A stretch of DNA of 64,000 nt, taken from NCBI GenBank assembly GCA_041392845.1, contig JAWKLG010000009.1, positions 124,001 to 188,000 on the forward strand, read 5' to 3'. Under the pieces are notes generated by a model. The model did no database searches and was not told the origin of the DNA. It saw only the letters and a list, made by a program, of their open reading frames with translations. How positions within the stretch are numbered: the stretch's first letter is position 1; the number at the start of each line of letters is the position of its first letter. This document shows positions 54,913 to 63,743 of this stretch, piece by piece. The translations under genes and the position numbers were made by a program. The stretch comes from JAGQWW01 sp041392845. GTDB lineage: Bacteria > Bacteroidota > Bacteroidia > Chitinophagales > Saprospiraceae.

Positions 54913-54976
54913 TTGTTCGGTGTTCGGCTTTCGCTATTTTTGTTTTAAAAGGGCTTGTAAAACGTAAACTGAAAAT
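54913..54976 (+). repeat. Heptamer composite repeat element, copy 7 (degenerate)
   Basis: The units are TTGTTCG, GTGTTCG, GCTTTCG, CTATTTT, a 15-nt linker, then TGTAAAA, CGTAAAC, TGAAAAT. It lies between the stop of 55087 and the Crp/Fnr start at 54866. Confidence 0.6.
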
Positions 54977-55086
54977 TCCACAAATTCCAGTTGAAAGGGC
55001 GGAGTACATACGTCGTGCCGACAAAAGGTGGCGTAGCGTTTTGTATGGTGTTATCCTCTTTTTCTAAATTCCTTTTCTTTTACCTG

Positions 55087-55626
55087 TCACTCATCAGTCT
55101 TGATAACCCAATACTTAATACGCCAATTCCAAAGAGGAACAAACCATAATAGGTAAACAAAATTGCCCAATAGGAAATAGGTAATGGTAAGCCCCCCATA
55201 AGGTGCATAAGGTCCAGCAAAAAGAGATTCTAAATCTCCTTCATTTAATGCGAGTCCAAATCCAATTGAACACAAATAGATTACGGTCCAAATTAAATAC
55301 ACTTTCAAGATTGTGAAACTCATATAGTAATGCATATTATTTTTTTCATTTAATAATCCCTTGAGTAGTTCATAAAAAATGTAAAGGTTCATTATCGTAA
55401 AGGGAAGAAACCAGAATATATCACTCACAATAATTATAAAAATGCTCTGTACAACAGCGGTCAATATATTGTCTGAAATTCCGAAAAACCATCCAGGTTT
55501 TATCCTCTCAGGATATTCGATATAAATAAGGTGATTGAATAATGAAAAAAATAATTTTATCGATAGATTATAAACAATATATAATAAGATTATTTTCCAA
55601 TTTCTATTGTTTTTGTTCACTGGCAT
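55087..55626 (-). CDS. Hypothetical membrane protein
   Basis: Starting at the ATG at 55626 (MPVNKNNRNWKIILLYIVYN) the product has 179 residues and five hydrophobic segments: IILLYIVYNLSIKLFFSLF, SIFIIIVSDIFWFLPFTIM, FTILKVYLIWTVIYLCSIGF, GLTITYFLLGNFVYLLWFV. A further upstream ATG at 55746 would add 40 non-hydrophobic residues and seems less likely. The family is not recognised. Confidence 0.55.
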   Translation of the reverse strand: MPVNKNNRNWKIILLYIVYNLSIKLFFSLFNHLIYIEYPERIKPGWFFGISDNILTAVVQSIFIIIVSDIFWFLPFTIMNLYIFYELLKGLLNEKNNMHYYMSFTILKVYLIWTVIYLCSIGFGLALNEGDLESLFAGPYAPYGGLTITYFLLGNFVYLLWFVPLWNWRIKYWVIKTDE

Positions 55627-55782
55627 GATATGAAATTTACTGGAGGAGCTGATTTTAGGTGGCACTTTTAAGTTCAAATTCCTCTTGAAGGGATGAATAG
55701 TCAAAACCAGACATATTGTGTATTTGTAAGTGGCAATTTTGACCAAAATCTTTAAGTCTTAAATTCCTTTGGTGTTTCAATC

Positions 55783-56379
55783 CTAGTTCAATCCTTTACA
55801 ATATCCATAATAAAATGGATCCACATATTCCAAATTATCATCATCGGTTCTAATGGTTTGTAGAATCTCATTTTTATCATCCATTAAAATTTTATCTCCA
55901 ATTCGGCCTGGCTTTTTCCCTTTATAATTAAGAAGAAGTGTGTCTCCACTTTTCGAATAGGTGCCCACAAAAAATTCGTCATAAAAGAATACGCCAGTCC
56001 AATGAATTTCAAATCTATCTGGTTTTCGAAGTTTAAATGTCGCCTGATTTTGCGTTCCTTCATAACATGCTCTGAAAGTTACTTCACCGTAAATATTTTC
56101 AAGGTTCAATTTTAGCGGATTATACAATCCGTCAAGCAATCCGATTAGAAGAATTACAATTGGAAGGAAGGTGGTCCATTTTAGATTGCTTCGGTTTTTA
56201 TGGATCTTATATATCTCAATGAGAATTTTAATAGAAATCCAAATGAACAGGGACGCAATCGATAAATAGAAAATGAGATTCCATAGTCCGCCCGGATTTC
56301 TCTCCCATATTGGTCTAAGTCTTAATAGTCCAATAAAAGCGATGGATAATATTATGGAGGTTTTTAGGGACTTTGTCAA
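55783..56379 (-). CDS. Hypothetical membrane protein
   Basis: This 198-residue protein has three transmembrane segments in the first 90 residues (TSIILSIAFIGLLRL, LWNLIFYLSIASLFIWISIKI, WTTFLPIVILLIGLLDGLY). A soluble part follows (EVTFRACYEGTQNQATFKL, DRFEIHWTGVFFYDEFFVG, FYYGYCKGLN). Such proteins are frequent in Bacteroidota near serine/kinase genes, but the function is unknown. Confidence 0.55.
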   Translation of the reverse strand: MTKSLKTSIILSIAFIGLLRLRPIWERNPGGLWNLIFYLSIASLFIWISIKILIEIYKIHKNRSNLKWTTFLPIVILLIGLLDGLYNPLKLNLENIYGEVTFRACYEGTQNQATFKLRKPDRFEIHWTGVFFYDEFFVGTYSKSGDTLLLNYKGKKPGRIGDKILMDDKNEILQTIRTDDDNLEYVDPFYYGYCKGLN

Positions 56380-56479
56380 GATTACACTTTTTATTATGTG
56401 CTCGTCACGGTCTTTTTTATGTAGTGTTCAGTGCTTCCAAAAGGAATGAAAGCAGTAAATATAATTAGCGAACCTATTT

Positions 56480-57946
56480 CTATTTTATATCGTTTTCTTC
56501 AAGTAATTTGTCCAATGCTTTTCCGCCCCAATCTTTATTTAAATTTGCATTTCGTTTTCTTACTTCCACTATCCTTTGATTAATGTTTTCATCTTTATAT
56601 TCTATCAACGTTTCTATTAGATTAAGGTAGATGTGAGGATTTGAAGCATTCTCCAATCTATTGAAAAGAGGTTCTTTAAATATTTCTTCACCATAAACTT
56701 TTGAAGTAAATATTGGTAATATATGCACATTGGCTTTCTCAATTTGTTGGGCTATAATTTTATTAGAAAGTTCCTTGTCGTTTGCTCTAATCACATTCAG
56801 AAGGAATTCGTAATAATTTTCTGAGTCTTCTACTTTATTTAAATCCGGAATGAATTCAGAATTGTGAACTTCGTAACCTTCAATTAATTCTTTTTTTGTT
56901 AATTCATAAGCTTTCCTCGGATTGATAGAAAGCAAATACTTATAGGAGTCGATTGATGTTTGATTTTCTTCCTCCCAAATTTGCCAAAGTAACTCATCAT
57001 AAATAGAATCTTGAAAAGCTAAAATAGCTTCAAATACAAATTCAATGTGATACGGTCTGATATGTTGGTGTTGTACTTGAGTAAATGGAATTTTTAATAA
57101 TTCAACAGCTTTTTCATTCTTAAAGCTTGCAATTGCCATATAAAGTTCTCGCCATTCTGTACTGAAGTGGGTATTATCTAATGTTTTTTTTAAATTCTTT
57201 TCTAAAAATGGAAGGAATTCCGGACTAGGAAATTCTTTAATCGCAGCATAGGTGAAGTAAAAACCATCTTCGGTTTTATCAGATTCTTCCTTATAATACT
57301 TTATTAGGTCTATATCTTGTACTTTTTGGTATTTTGCTAAAGCAATTAATGCGCTTGGGTTTTTCTCTTTGATTAAAAGTTCTCTGATTTTAGGATAAAG
57401 TCTTTCTGTAATTTCAGCTCGACTTATTGCATCATATTTTGAGGACAAGTTATTGGGTTGATAAATTAACAAACTGTCCAATTCATTGGCTTCTCCTTCG
57501 CTCAATTTATTCGATTCTGGATCTATAAACTGGGGTGTCATTAACTGGATGAAAAAATCTCCAACTTTTTTTTGTTCTCCGATACAGCCAAATTGTGTAT
57601 CAATTAATTCATCATCAGTTAGGTGCTTTTTTACAATCGGAAATAAATTTACACTCTTGTCGAATGATAAGGCCCAAAATGCATAACACCTCACAACTCC
57701 ATTGGGGTGATTGGTCAATTCTAGTAATTCCTCTTTGGATGTATTACTTTTTAATTCCTCAAAATGGTCCCATTGTTTGGGTTTTATTCCTGAATAATAA
57801 ACTGCGGAACTCATCAATTCATTTACTTTAGAAATCTCTTTTACTACTTTCATGGTACGTTTTGATATTTTATTCTTATCAAAACTATCTTGAGCACATG
57901 AATTAAAGCTAAGGGCTAATGCTATTAATAATAAATTGACTTTCAA
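56480..57946 (-). CDS. Large hypothetical lipoprotein with helical (HEAT-like) repeats
   Basis: From a TTG at 57946 the protein opens LKVNLLLIALALSFNSC, an ideal lipoprotein signal with Cys 17. This start is preferred over the ATG codons at 58096 and 58036, which would leave the lipobox 60 residues inside. The remaining 470 residues are mostly helical in HEAT-like repeat style: HPNGVVRCYAFWALSF, EITERLYPKIRELLI, LIALAKYQKVQDIDLI, HIYLNLIETLIEY. It may act as an interaction scaffold at the membrane. Function unknown. Confidence 0.6.
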   Translation of the reverse strand: MKVNLLLIALALSFNSCAQDSFDKNKISKRTMKVVKEISKVNELMSSAVYYSGIKPKQWDHFEELKSNTSKEELLELTNHPNGVVRCYAFWALSFDKSVNLFPIVKKHLTDDELIDTQFGCIGEQKKVGDFFIQLMTPQFIDPESNKLSEGEANELDSLLIYQPNNLSSKYDAISRAEITERLYPKIRELLIKEKNPSALIALAKYQKVQDIDLIKYYKEESDKTEDGFYFTYAAIKEFPSPEFLPFLEKNLKKTLDNTHFSTEWRELYMAIASFKNEKAVELLKIPFTQVQHQHIRPYHIEFVFEAILAFQDSIYDELLWQIWEEENQTSIDSYKYLLSINPRKAYELTKKELIEGYEVHNSEFIPDLNKVEDSENYYEFLLNVIRANDKELSNKIIAQQIEKANVHILPIFTSKVYGEEIFKEPLFNRLENASNPHIYLNLIETLIEYKDENINQRIVEVRKRNANLNKDWGGKALDKLLEENDIK

Positions 57947-58141
57947 TTTATTCAGGTTGGGTAAGCACCTTGATGTCCTTAGAGCTTTTAAGGGCTGCTT
58001 AGCTTTTGCTGAGGAAACCATTTTAAATGAATTCATATAATGGATTTCTGTTTTCACCTTTCTTTTCAATATATCCTTTTCAATCCCAATTCTCAAGTAG
58101 TAGGAAACAATTGCTGAAGAGCTATGAAATTGGGTCGCTTT

Positions 58142-58867
58142 TTACTTATTATTTTTATAATATTCTAAATTTTCAATTAGCTTTTCATTAGATGGAATAG
58201 TCGACTCAAATTTTGAAGTCAAACGGATAACTCCACTTTCAAATAATTCAAGAAAACTAACGAAGTCTTCATCATTTTCATTTACTATTTGCTGTATCTC
58301 CAATATGCTTCCATTAAGTATTAAAAGATGATTAGGTGCGAGAAATTTTAATTTACAATCAAGTGCATATTCGCTCTGTTTTAAAAAGGATGACTTTATT
58401 ACTCCAAATCTATTTCTGTACATTTTATCAATTTGTCTATTTAAACTGTCTGGTAATCGTCTCCATAATTCAGAACCTGAAATAGTCGCATAAACGGGTG
58501 AGTTCTCATCAAAAAACCATTCATCCTGAGCCAGGGTGTTTAATAAGGATTTCAGATAAAGAGTATCTATTTGCTTGTTTTCTTTCCAATAATTAATTGT
58601 AATATCAGACTTTCTGATTATAGATTTTCCGACAGCTAAATCAGATACAAACTCAGCTTTTTTTGACTGTAAGTCTGTAATTAAGACATCGATTAGCTGG
58701 TCTTCTTTATTGCTCTCTTTCCTCTTTTCATTCCAATTGTTTACTTGTAGTGCTAATAAAATTCCAATCATTACAAGCACAATTTCCCCGGCAGCGTAGA
58801 TGAGATACCTGCTGAACTTATTTTCGCTCAATAATTTTTGTCTAATTTTTCTAAAGAATTTTAGCAC
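58142..58867 (-). CDS. DUF6090 family protein
   Basis: This 241-residue protein has the hallmark start MLKFFRKIRQKLLSENKFSR followed by one transmembrane segment (YLIYAAGEIVLVMIGILLAL) and QVNNWNEKRKES. A helical domain follows that probably faces the periplasm. This IGEIVLVxIGILIALQINNWNE pattern is the DUF6090 signature common in Bacteroidota. Function unknown. It is divergent from the plus-strand gene at 59118, with a 250-bp gap that should hold both promoters. Confidence 0.85.
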   Translation of the reverse strand: MLKFFRKIRQKLLSENKFSRYLIYAAGEIVLVMIGILLALQVNNWNEKRKESNKEDQLIDVLITDLQSKKAEFVSDLAVGKSIIRKSDITINYWKENKQIDTLYLKSLLNTLAQDEWFFDENSPVYATISGSELWRRLPDSLNRQIDKMYRNRFGVIKSSFLKQSEYALDCKLKFLAPNHLLILNGSILEIQQIVNENDEDFVSFLELFESGVIRLTSKFESTIPSNEKLIENLEYYKNNK

Positions 58868-59117
58868 TTTTTATTTTGTTTGATCCTAATGAAGCTTTCC
58901 GTTAAGGTTGAAAAACCTGTAACACGATTGTTTCCTTAATCCTAGCAAAATACTGAATATTATGGATCTGGGAAATAAAAGTGCCTACGGATGTCATGTG
59001 AGAAGAATCCAACGGCCATTTTTTGCGCTGATCAATATGAATGAATTCAATTTAGGGCAAATGCCCCATCAAAGTGAGAGGTGATGAACTGATCTTTGTA
59101 GAAACTTAATAATCGTC

Positions 59118-60986
59118 ATGAGATCATTCTTTATCCTTTTCTTTTGCTTGTCGACTTTTGCCATCCTATCCGCTCAAGAAAATCCGGGCAAAATTTTATA
59201 TCCCAATCAACCTAAGCTTGCTGCCCTGGTCAATTTTTTTGCGACGGAGAGGCCAACGGATGTCCGGGATCAAATCAAAGACCTGCTGGACGATAAGCCA
59301 GATGTTAGTAAGGAAGATGATGAGCGTATTTACAGTGGTCAAGTAGAAGGTATACCCGTCAGTATTACTGTGACACGTAAAACAGGTAAACCTTTATCTG
59401 TTAGTGTAGGAAGCGACCAATTGTTTGGAACCATGGATAGTGAAGAGCAGCGTCAAATTATATTGCAGCATCGACTATGGCGGGCGGAACTCCAAGGTAG
59501 TCGGTTACATACCGATCCACGTGGTGGTAAATTGGTGCGCCTTAGCATTTATCCCGGTGAAATAGCGGCAACTCGCGCCCGTATTGGCGGTAAATCAGGA
59601 TGGCGTTTGCAGGGCAGTTTTATCCCTGCTGATAATCATTACAAGCGTACTTCCTATGCAATTGGTGAAATCATGATGAGCGACGCCAACTTCGAAAGGA
59701 TATGTACGCAAATGGAACAAACTTTCGAGCCATTTGGAACGATCGACCTAAGCCTTGTGACTGGTCAGTGTTACAAAAATTGCAATGTAATTATTAATAA
59801 AAATTACCCTTCTTATTACTATGGTAATGTGCTTTATAATGGAGGCCAAAGAGGAGGTCTTCCCCAAGGAAACGCATTTTGGGCAGTAAAAAAAGAATGT
59901 TCCCGTGAATTTGATGTACAGTCCGCTTATTTGACAGCCACTGGAAACTTCAAGGAAGGACGCCCGGTCGGGTGGCACTACATAACCCTGGATACGCTTT
60001 ATTTTGAAGGGCGTTTTGAAGATGGGCAGCTTGCAGAAGTACGCTATTATAAAATAGATCTTTTACCAGGTATACAAGGTGAATTTGCCGGTAAAGTGGT
60101 AGCTGGCCAATTACAGCGAAAAGGGGCCATTATTACCAATGGAGACACGGAACTGCACTTTGAAGACTTTAACGCTACCGGCCAGCTTACTGGTTCGCAT
60201 ACTTTGGTGGCTCGCGATGGGGCCATTCATAAAGTTACCCTGGGCAGTGATGGAATGCCAGCCTGGCAAACTACAGTGACCAATGCTGCAGGTACATTCG
60301 AGCATAAGTATACCTTAGACGCAAATGGCAATAAAACGGATCAAAAATTATTTATCAACGGCCGATGGAATCTGCCCATCGAAGGTGGACCAACCAAACC
60401 AGCAGAGGTCGTGGTATCTGGCGATTTTATTGCCGATGTAGTAAATGAACGCTTTGCAGGTAGCAACTTGACGGTTGAATTCCTCAATGAGCGGATTACA
60501 CTGAAGGGTGATTTCTTGAATTCCACCAGTTACAATTTAATCGCCGTACCTACAGGAGTTCATCAAATGATTAAGAAGGGTGACCAATCCAGACAGGGTA
60601 CTTACAAAGGGGGACAGTTGGAAGATGGAGATGCCATTTATAACCTTGGTAACCCCGCGAAATCAAAAGCACCGAAGTTTAACTTTGCAACTTTTGACCA
60701 GGCTCATAAGTTACCCGCCGGCCAAGAGGAACTTGTCATCCCGATCGACTATGTAGGTGGAGTAGCCTTTGCTCATGGCCAATGGGGAAAGTACAATGTT
60801 GAATATGCCTTTCTGGACTCCAATGGTAAAGTGCTTCAGGAATTTACAGAGACAATCCCCAGTCGAGAAATTAAGAGTCGTTATTTAGCAGGACTTATCT
60901 CTACACAAGCCATGCAAAATGTAGCAGCGCTTCGAGTGAGTAGGAAATGGCCAGGCTATAGCTTAGACATTATGTTATACAAATAG
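59118..60986 (+). CDS. Large hypothetical secreted protein
   Basis: This 622-residue protein has a signal peptide (FILFFCLSTFAILSAQ). The mature protein is mainly beta strands with repeated T-G-x-x-K/G type turns, such as YSGQVEGIPVSITVTRKTGK, FEGRFEDGQLAEVRYYK and HEDFNATGQLTGSH-like motifs. This partly resembles MORN- or WG-like repeat proteins, but I cannot assign a family. The C-terminus ends RKWPGYSLDIMLYK without a T9SS domain. It is the first of four plus-strand genes at the right end of the window. Confidence 0.6.
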   Translation: MRSFFILFFCLSTFAILSAQENPGKILYPNQPKLAALVNFFATERPTDVRDQIKDLLDDKPDVSKEDDERIYSGQVEGIPVSITVTRKTGKPLSVSVGSDQLFGTMDSEEQRQIILQHRLWRAELQGSRLHTDPRGGKLVRLSIYPGEIAATRARIGGKSGWRLQGSFIPADNHYKRTSYAIGEIMMSDANFERICTQMEQTFEPFGTIDLSLVTGQCYKNCNVIINKNYPSYYYGNVLYNGGQRGGLPQGNAFWAVKKECSREFDVQSAYLTATGNFKEGRPVGWHYITLDTLYFEGRFEDGQLAEVRYYKIDLLPGIQGEFAGKVVAGQLQRKGAIITNGDTELHFEDFNATGQLTGSHTLVARDGAIHKVTLGSDGMPAWQTTVTNAAGTFEHKYTLDANGNKTDQKLFINGRWNLPIEGGPTKPAEVVVSGDFIADVVNERFAGSNLTVEFLNERITLKGDFLNSTSYNLIAVPTGVHQMIKKGDQSRQGTYKGGQLEDGDAIYNLGNPAKSKAPKFNFATFDQAHKLPAGQEELVIPIDYVGGVAFAHGQWGKYNVEYAFLDSNGKVLQEFTETIPSREIKSRYLAGLISTQAMQNVAALRVSRKWPGYSLDIMLYK

Positions 60987-61137
60987 TATATTTGGAGTCG
61001 TTTTTTCTGCCACCTCTTTTTGACGATGGAGTAATAAACATGTTTTGCAAGTCTTGAATGATTCAATGTAGGGTGAAAAATTTTATTGAGTAAGTCGAAT
61101 TCCTTCGATGAGCCCTAAAGCTTGGGCAAGGCCCGAT

Positions 61138-61171
61138 TGGCTGACCAGTCGGACTTTTTGTCCAACCAGCC
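61138..61171 (+). terminator. Imperfect hairpin after the 59118 gene
   Basis: GGCTG...GGAC pairs with GTCC...CCAGCC around a T5 loop, with a bulge in the left arm. It is about 150 bp past the stop of the gene at 59118 and 90 bp before the histidine kinase gene. It could be a terminator or a leader structure. Confidence 0.3.
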
Positions 61172-61260
61172 ATGTTAAATGAAATCCGAATATGCAACAT
61201 GTTGATGTTTGTCTATCACGAGTCTAATTTTAAGGGTGGGACACCAAATAATCGACCCTA

Positions 61261-63018
61261 ATGTCTCGACTGATATTGCTTATCCTATTTGTTTCCTGTT
61301 TTTCCCACTTGCTAAGTGCCCAATCAGTAAGGAAAGACTTTCGCACTGCAAGCGATCCAGCAGCCTGGACGATCGAAAACTTTGATAAACTACGCAGCCA
61401 GCATGCAGATACAGCGCTCTATTACCTTGACCTCGCCCTCGCAAATCCAACCGCAACTCCTGCTCAGCAGGCAAAGCTTTACCAGTTGCGAGGAATTGCC
61501 AATTATTTCCGGGGTGACTTTGTAGAAGAGCTATCAAGTCATCAGGAGGGTCTCCGAATTGCCGAGCGAATCAAGGACGAGAGTCTGCAAGGGCAAATTT
61601 TGCTCGAACTAAGTTTAGGCACAAAACGACAAGGGGAACTCGATCAATCCATTCGTTACGGTCGTCGCGCCATCAAGCTTTGTGAAAGTGCCGGTGATCT
61701 GGACTGCCAGGCAGCTGCCCGACGAAACTTGGGGCGAATCTATCTTAGCCGAAACCGCGATAGCGCCGTCTATTTCCTTACTTCCTCTCTTGCTCTCCGC
61801 CGAAAAATGCGTGATACCATTGGTATGAGTTATGGATTGAATGACCTCTCCCAGCTGGCAGCCGAGGACGGACGTTTCAAGGAAGCTGTCAGCTATCTGG
61901 AGGAAAGCACTGCTTACCGACGTGCCGCAGGCGATTCCAGCGCACTTGCTATCAATATTAACAACCTAGGAGAACTATACCTCATGAATGAGGACCTACC
62001 CAAAGCTCGAAAGTATTTGGAAGAAAGTTTGGTGCTCAGTACCCAGGTCCGATATACAGCATTGCAACAGCACACACTTGGTTTACTAGCTGATATTTAT
62101 GAGAAACAGGGAGATTACCCTGCCGCTTACGCCAATTTACAAAAGAGTGCTGCTTTACAAGACAGTCTTTACGGTGTCGAAAAGGCTCGTGCTATCAGTG
62201 ACCTTCAGGTTGCATACGACACTGAAAGCAAACAACAAATTATTGAAACCCAGGCAGCAGAACTCCGCTCCCAACGCCTTTTAGGACTTGCTGTGCTGCT
62301 CGGCCTTTCTTTAGTAGCAGCACTAGTGTATTACCGTTTTTATCAAAGGAGTCGTTATGAGCGGCGCATTGCCGAACTTACCCTGAGTCAAAAACTCAAT
62401 GCAGAACGAGAACGCATCAGCCGCGATCTTCATGATAGTGTTGGAGCTAATCTTACGAGAATCGTTACAGATTTGGACCTTATGACACTTTCAGAATCCA
62501 GCTTGCCTGCACAAACCGCCTCCCAGATTAAAGACACTCGAATATTTACCCGCAGTACTATTGTTCAATTGCGGGATACCATTTGGGCGCTTAACAAGGA
62601 GACTTTCACGGTCGCTGAGCTGGTCGGAAAGATGGAGGCCTTTTTAAGCCGTTATCTTAATGATAGAATGCAGTGGAAAGTGGCCAGCCAGATTAAAGGG
62701 GAGTATCAATTGAATTCCAGTCAGGTACTAAATATATTGCGCATCCTCCAGGAAGCGACTCATAACATGCTTAAACACGCACAGGCACAAGCTTTCACAG
62801 TGAGCGTGAATAGTTCGAAGGACCAGCTCAATATCACCATTGAGGATGACGGTCGTGGGATGGCCTTAGTGACAGATGGAGAAAAAGAGCAAGGCTATGG
62901 CCTGGCGAATATGCAACAGCGAGCCACAGCAATAGGTGCTAAATTGGTAACTAATACAGGACAGGGTGGGGGAGTAAGGCACCAGTTGGTTGTTGGAAAT
63001 ACCTTTTTTAATAATTAA
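61261..63018 (+). CDS. TPR-containing sensor histidine kinase (HisKA_3/NarX type)
   Basis: This 585-residue protein has a signal peptide (ILFVSCFSHLLSA). Six or seven tetratricopeptide units follow at about 50-320 (AKLYQLRGIANYFRGDF, ALAININNLGELYLMNE, LADIYEKQGDYPAAY). One transmembrane helix comes at about 340-358 (LLGLAVLLGLSLVAALVYY). Then the HisKA_3 dimerisation and phosphoacceptor site RDLHDSVGANLTR with H391, and an ATPase domain with EATHNMLKHAQA and EDDGRGM. These kinases usually partner a NarL-type response regulator, and none is visible next to it. GC content is higher than in neighbours. Confidence 0.9.
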   Translation: MSRLILLILFVSCFSHLLSAQSVRKDFRTASDPAAWTIENFDKLRSQHADTALYYLDLALANPTATPAQQAKLYQLRGIANYFRGDFVEELSSHQEGLRIAERIKDESLQGQILLELSLGTKRQGELDQSIRYGRRAIKLCESAGDLDCQAAARRNLGRIYLSRNRDSAVYFLTSSLALRRKMRDTIGMSYGLNDLSQLAAEDGRFKEAVSYLEESTAYRRAAGDSSALAININNLGELYLMNEDLPKARKYLEESLVLSTQVRYTALQQHTLGLLADIYEKQGDYPAAYANLQKSAALQDSLYGVEKARAISDLQVAYDTESKQQIIETQAAELRSQRLLGLAVLLGLSLVAALVYYRFYQRSRYERRIAELTLSQKLNAERERISRDLHDSVGANLTRIVTDLDLMTLSESSLPAQTASQIKDTRIFTRSTIVQLRDTIWALNKETFTVAELVGKMEAFLSRYLNDRMQWKVASQIKGEYQLNSSQVLNILRILQEATHNMLKHAQAQAFTVSVNSSKDQLNITIEDDGRGMALVTDGEKEQGYGLANMQQRATAIGAKLVTNTGQGGGVRHQLVVGNTFFNN

Positions 63019-63058
63019 ATAATCTGGCTGGTAGAGCTTTCACCTGATATTTGTGGAA

Positions 63059-63145
63059 TTTACGGTTTACGGTTTACGGTTTACGGTTTACGGTATGGGT
63101 GAAAAATCGAAAAGCGAACTTCGAACACCGAAAATCCTATCTTTT
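63059..63145 (-). repeat. Heptamer composite repeat element, copy 8 (inverted)
   Basis: Five perfect TTTACGG units in tandem occupy 63059-63093, followed by a spacer and the complement of the NNNTTCG block (CGAAAAG, CGAACTT, CGAACAC, CGAAAAT) to about 63145. Unlike the other copies it is on the opposite strand, which matches the direction of the genes here. It lies between the kinase stop at 63018 and the start at 63216. Confidence 0.8.
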
Positions 63146-63215
63146 AGGGCATCTGCCCCATTTTCACCATTTAAAGAATCTGTCAACTTTGTAAGCTCAA
63201 CAAACGAACTGACGG

Positions 63216-63716
63216 ATGCAAAAGTTTTATTTTTTCTTAACTGTAATTACCATGTTTTTCTCTTCTTGTATCGCCTTGTTTGACGAGGAAAACTTCAATG
63301 ATCAAGGTGAACTTAAACGGTGGTTACAAGACGAAACATTGAATGTTGTAAGCATTCGTGTGTTTGAAGCTACACGACCCAACAGGTCAAGCCCTTTCGT
63401 TACCCAGCGCGATACCGTGATTGCAACGGAAGGTACTTTCTTTTTTCACAAGGATGGAAGCCCGCTCCGTGACCTAACTTATACCAAGGCTGACGGTACG
63501 GTCATGCAGGGTTCATGGGCGGTTGGCGATGAAGGCGACGATGACGATTTTCATCTGGAAATTATCGACATGAGAGGGCTGTTCGGTGCGGATATCTTTC
63601 ATGACGATATGTTTGATTTAGTTGAATGGGGGGAAGACGTACTCCGTATTGAACAAAATAGACTCTTAACCCGCGACGAACTCAAGCGCGAGCTGGAAAT
63701 AACGCTCAAAAAGTAA
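63216..63716 (+). CDS. Hypothetical lipoprotein
   Basis: This 166-residue protein has a lipoprotein signal (FFLTVITMFFSSC, Cys 18). The mature part is acidic, with short strands (LNVVSIRVFEATRPNRSS, VTQRDTVIATEGTFFFHKDG, VMQGSWAVGDEGDDDDFHLE). No known domain. It is 27 bp from the next gene on the same strand, so the two probably share an operon. Confidence 0.65.
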   Translation: MQKFYFFLTVITMFFSSCIALFDEENFNDQGELKRWLQDETLNVVSIRVFEATRPNRSSPFVTQRDTVIATEGTFFFHKDGSPLRDLTYTKADGTVMQGSWAVGDEGDDDDFHLEIIDMRGLFGADIFHDDMFDLVEWGEDVLRIEQNRLLTRDELKRELEITLKK

Positions 63717-63743
63717 ATGATCCAATCCTGAAAATATAAGTAA

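Noticed and set aside
63059..63093. TTTACGG tandem considered as telomere-like repeat
   Set aside because: It resembles plant-type telomere heptamers by chance only. It is internal, short and one of a family of intergenic elements.
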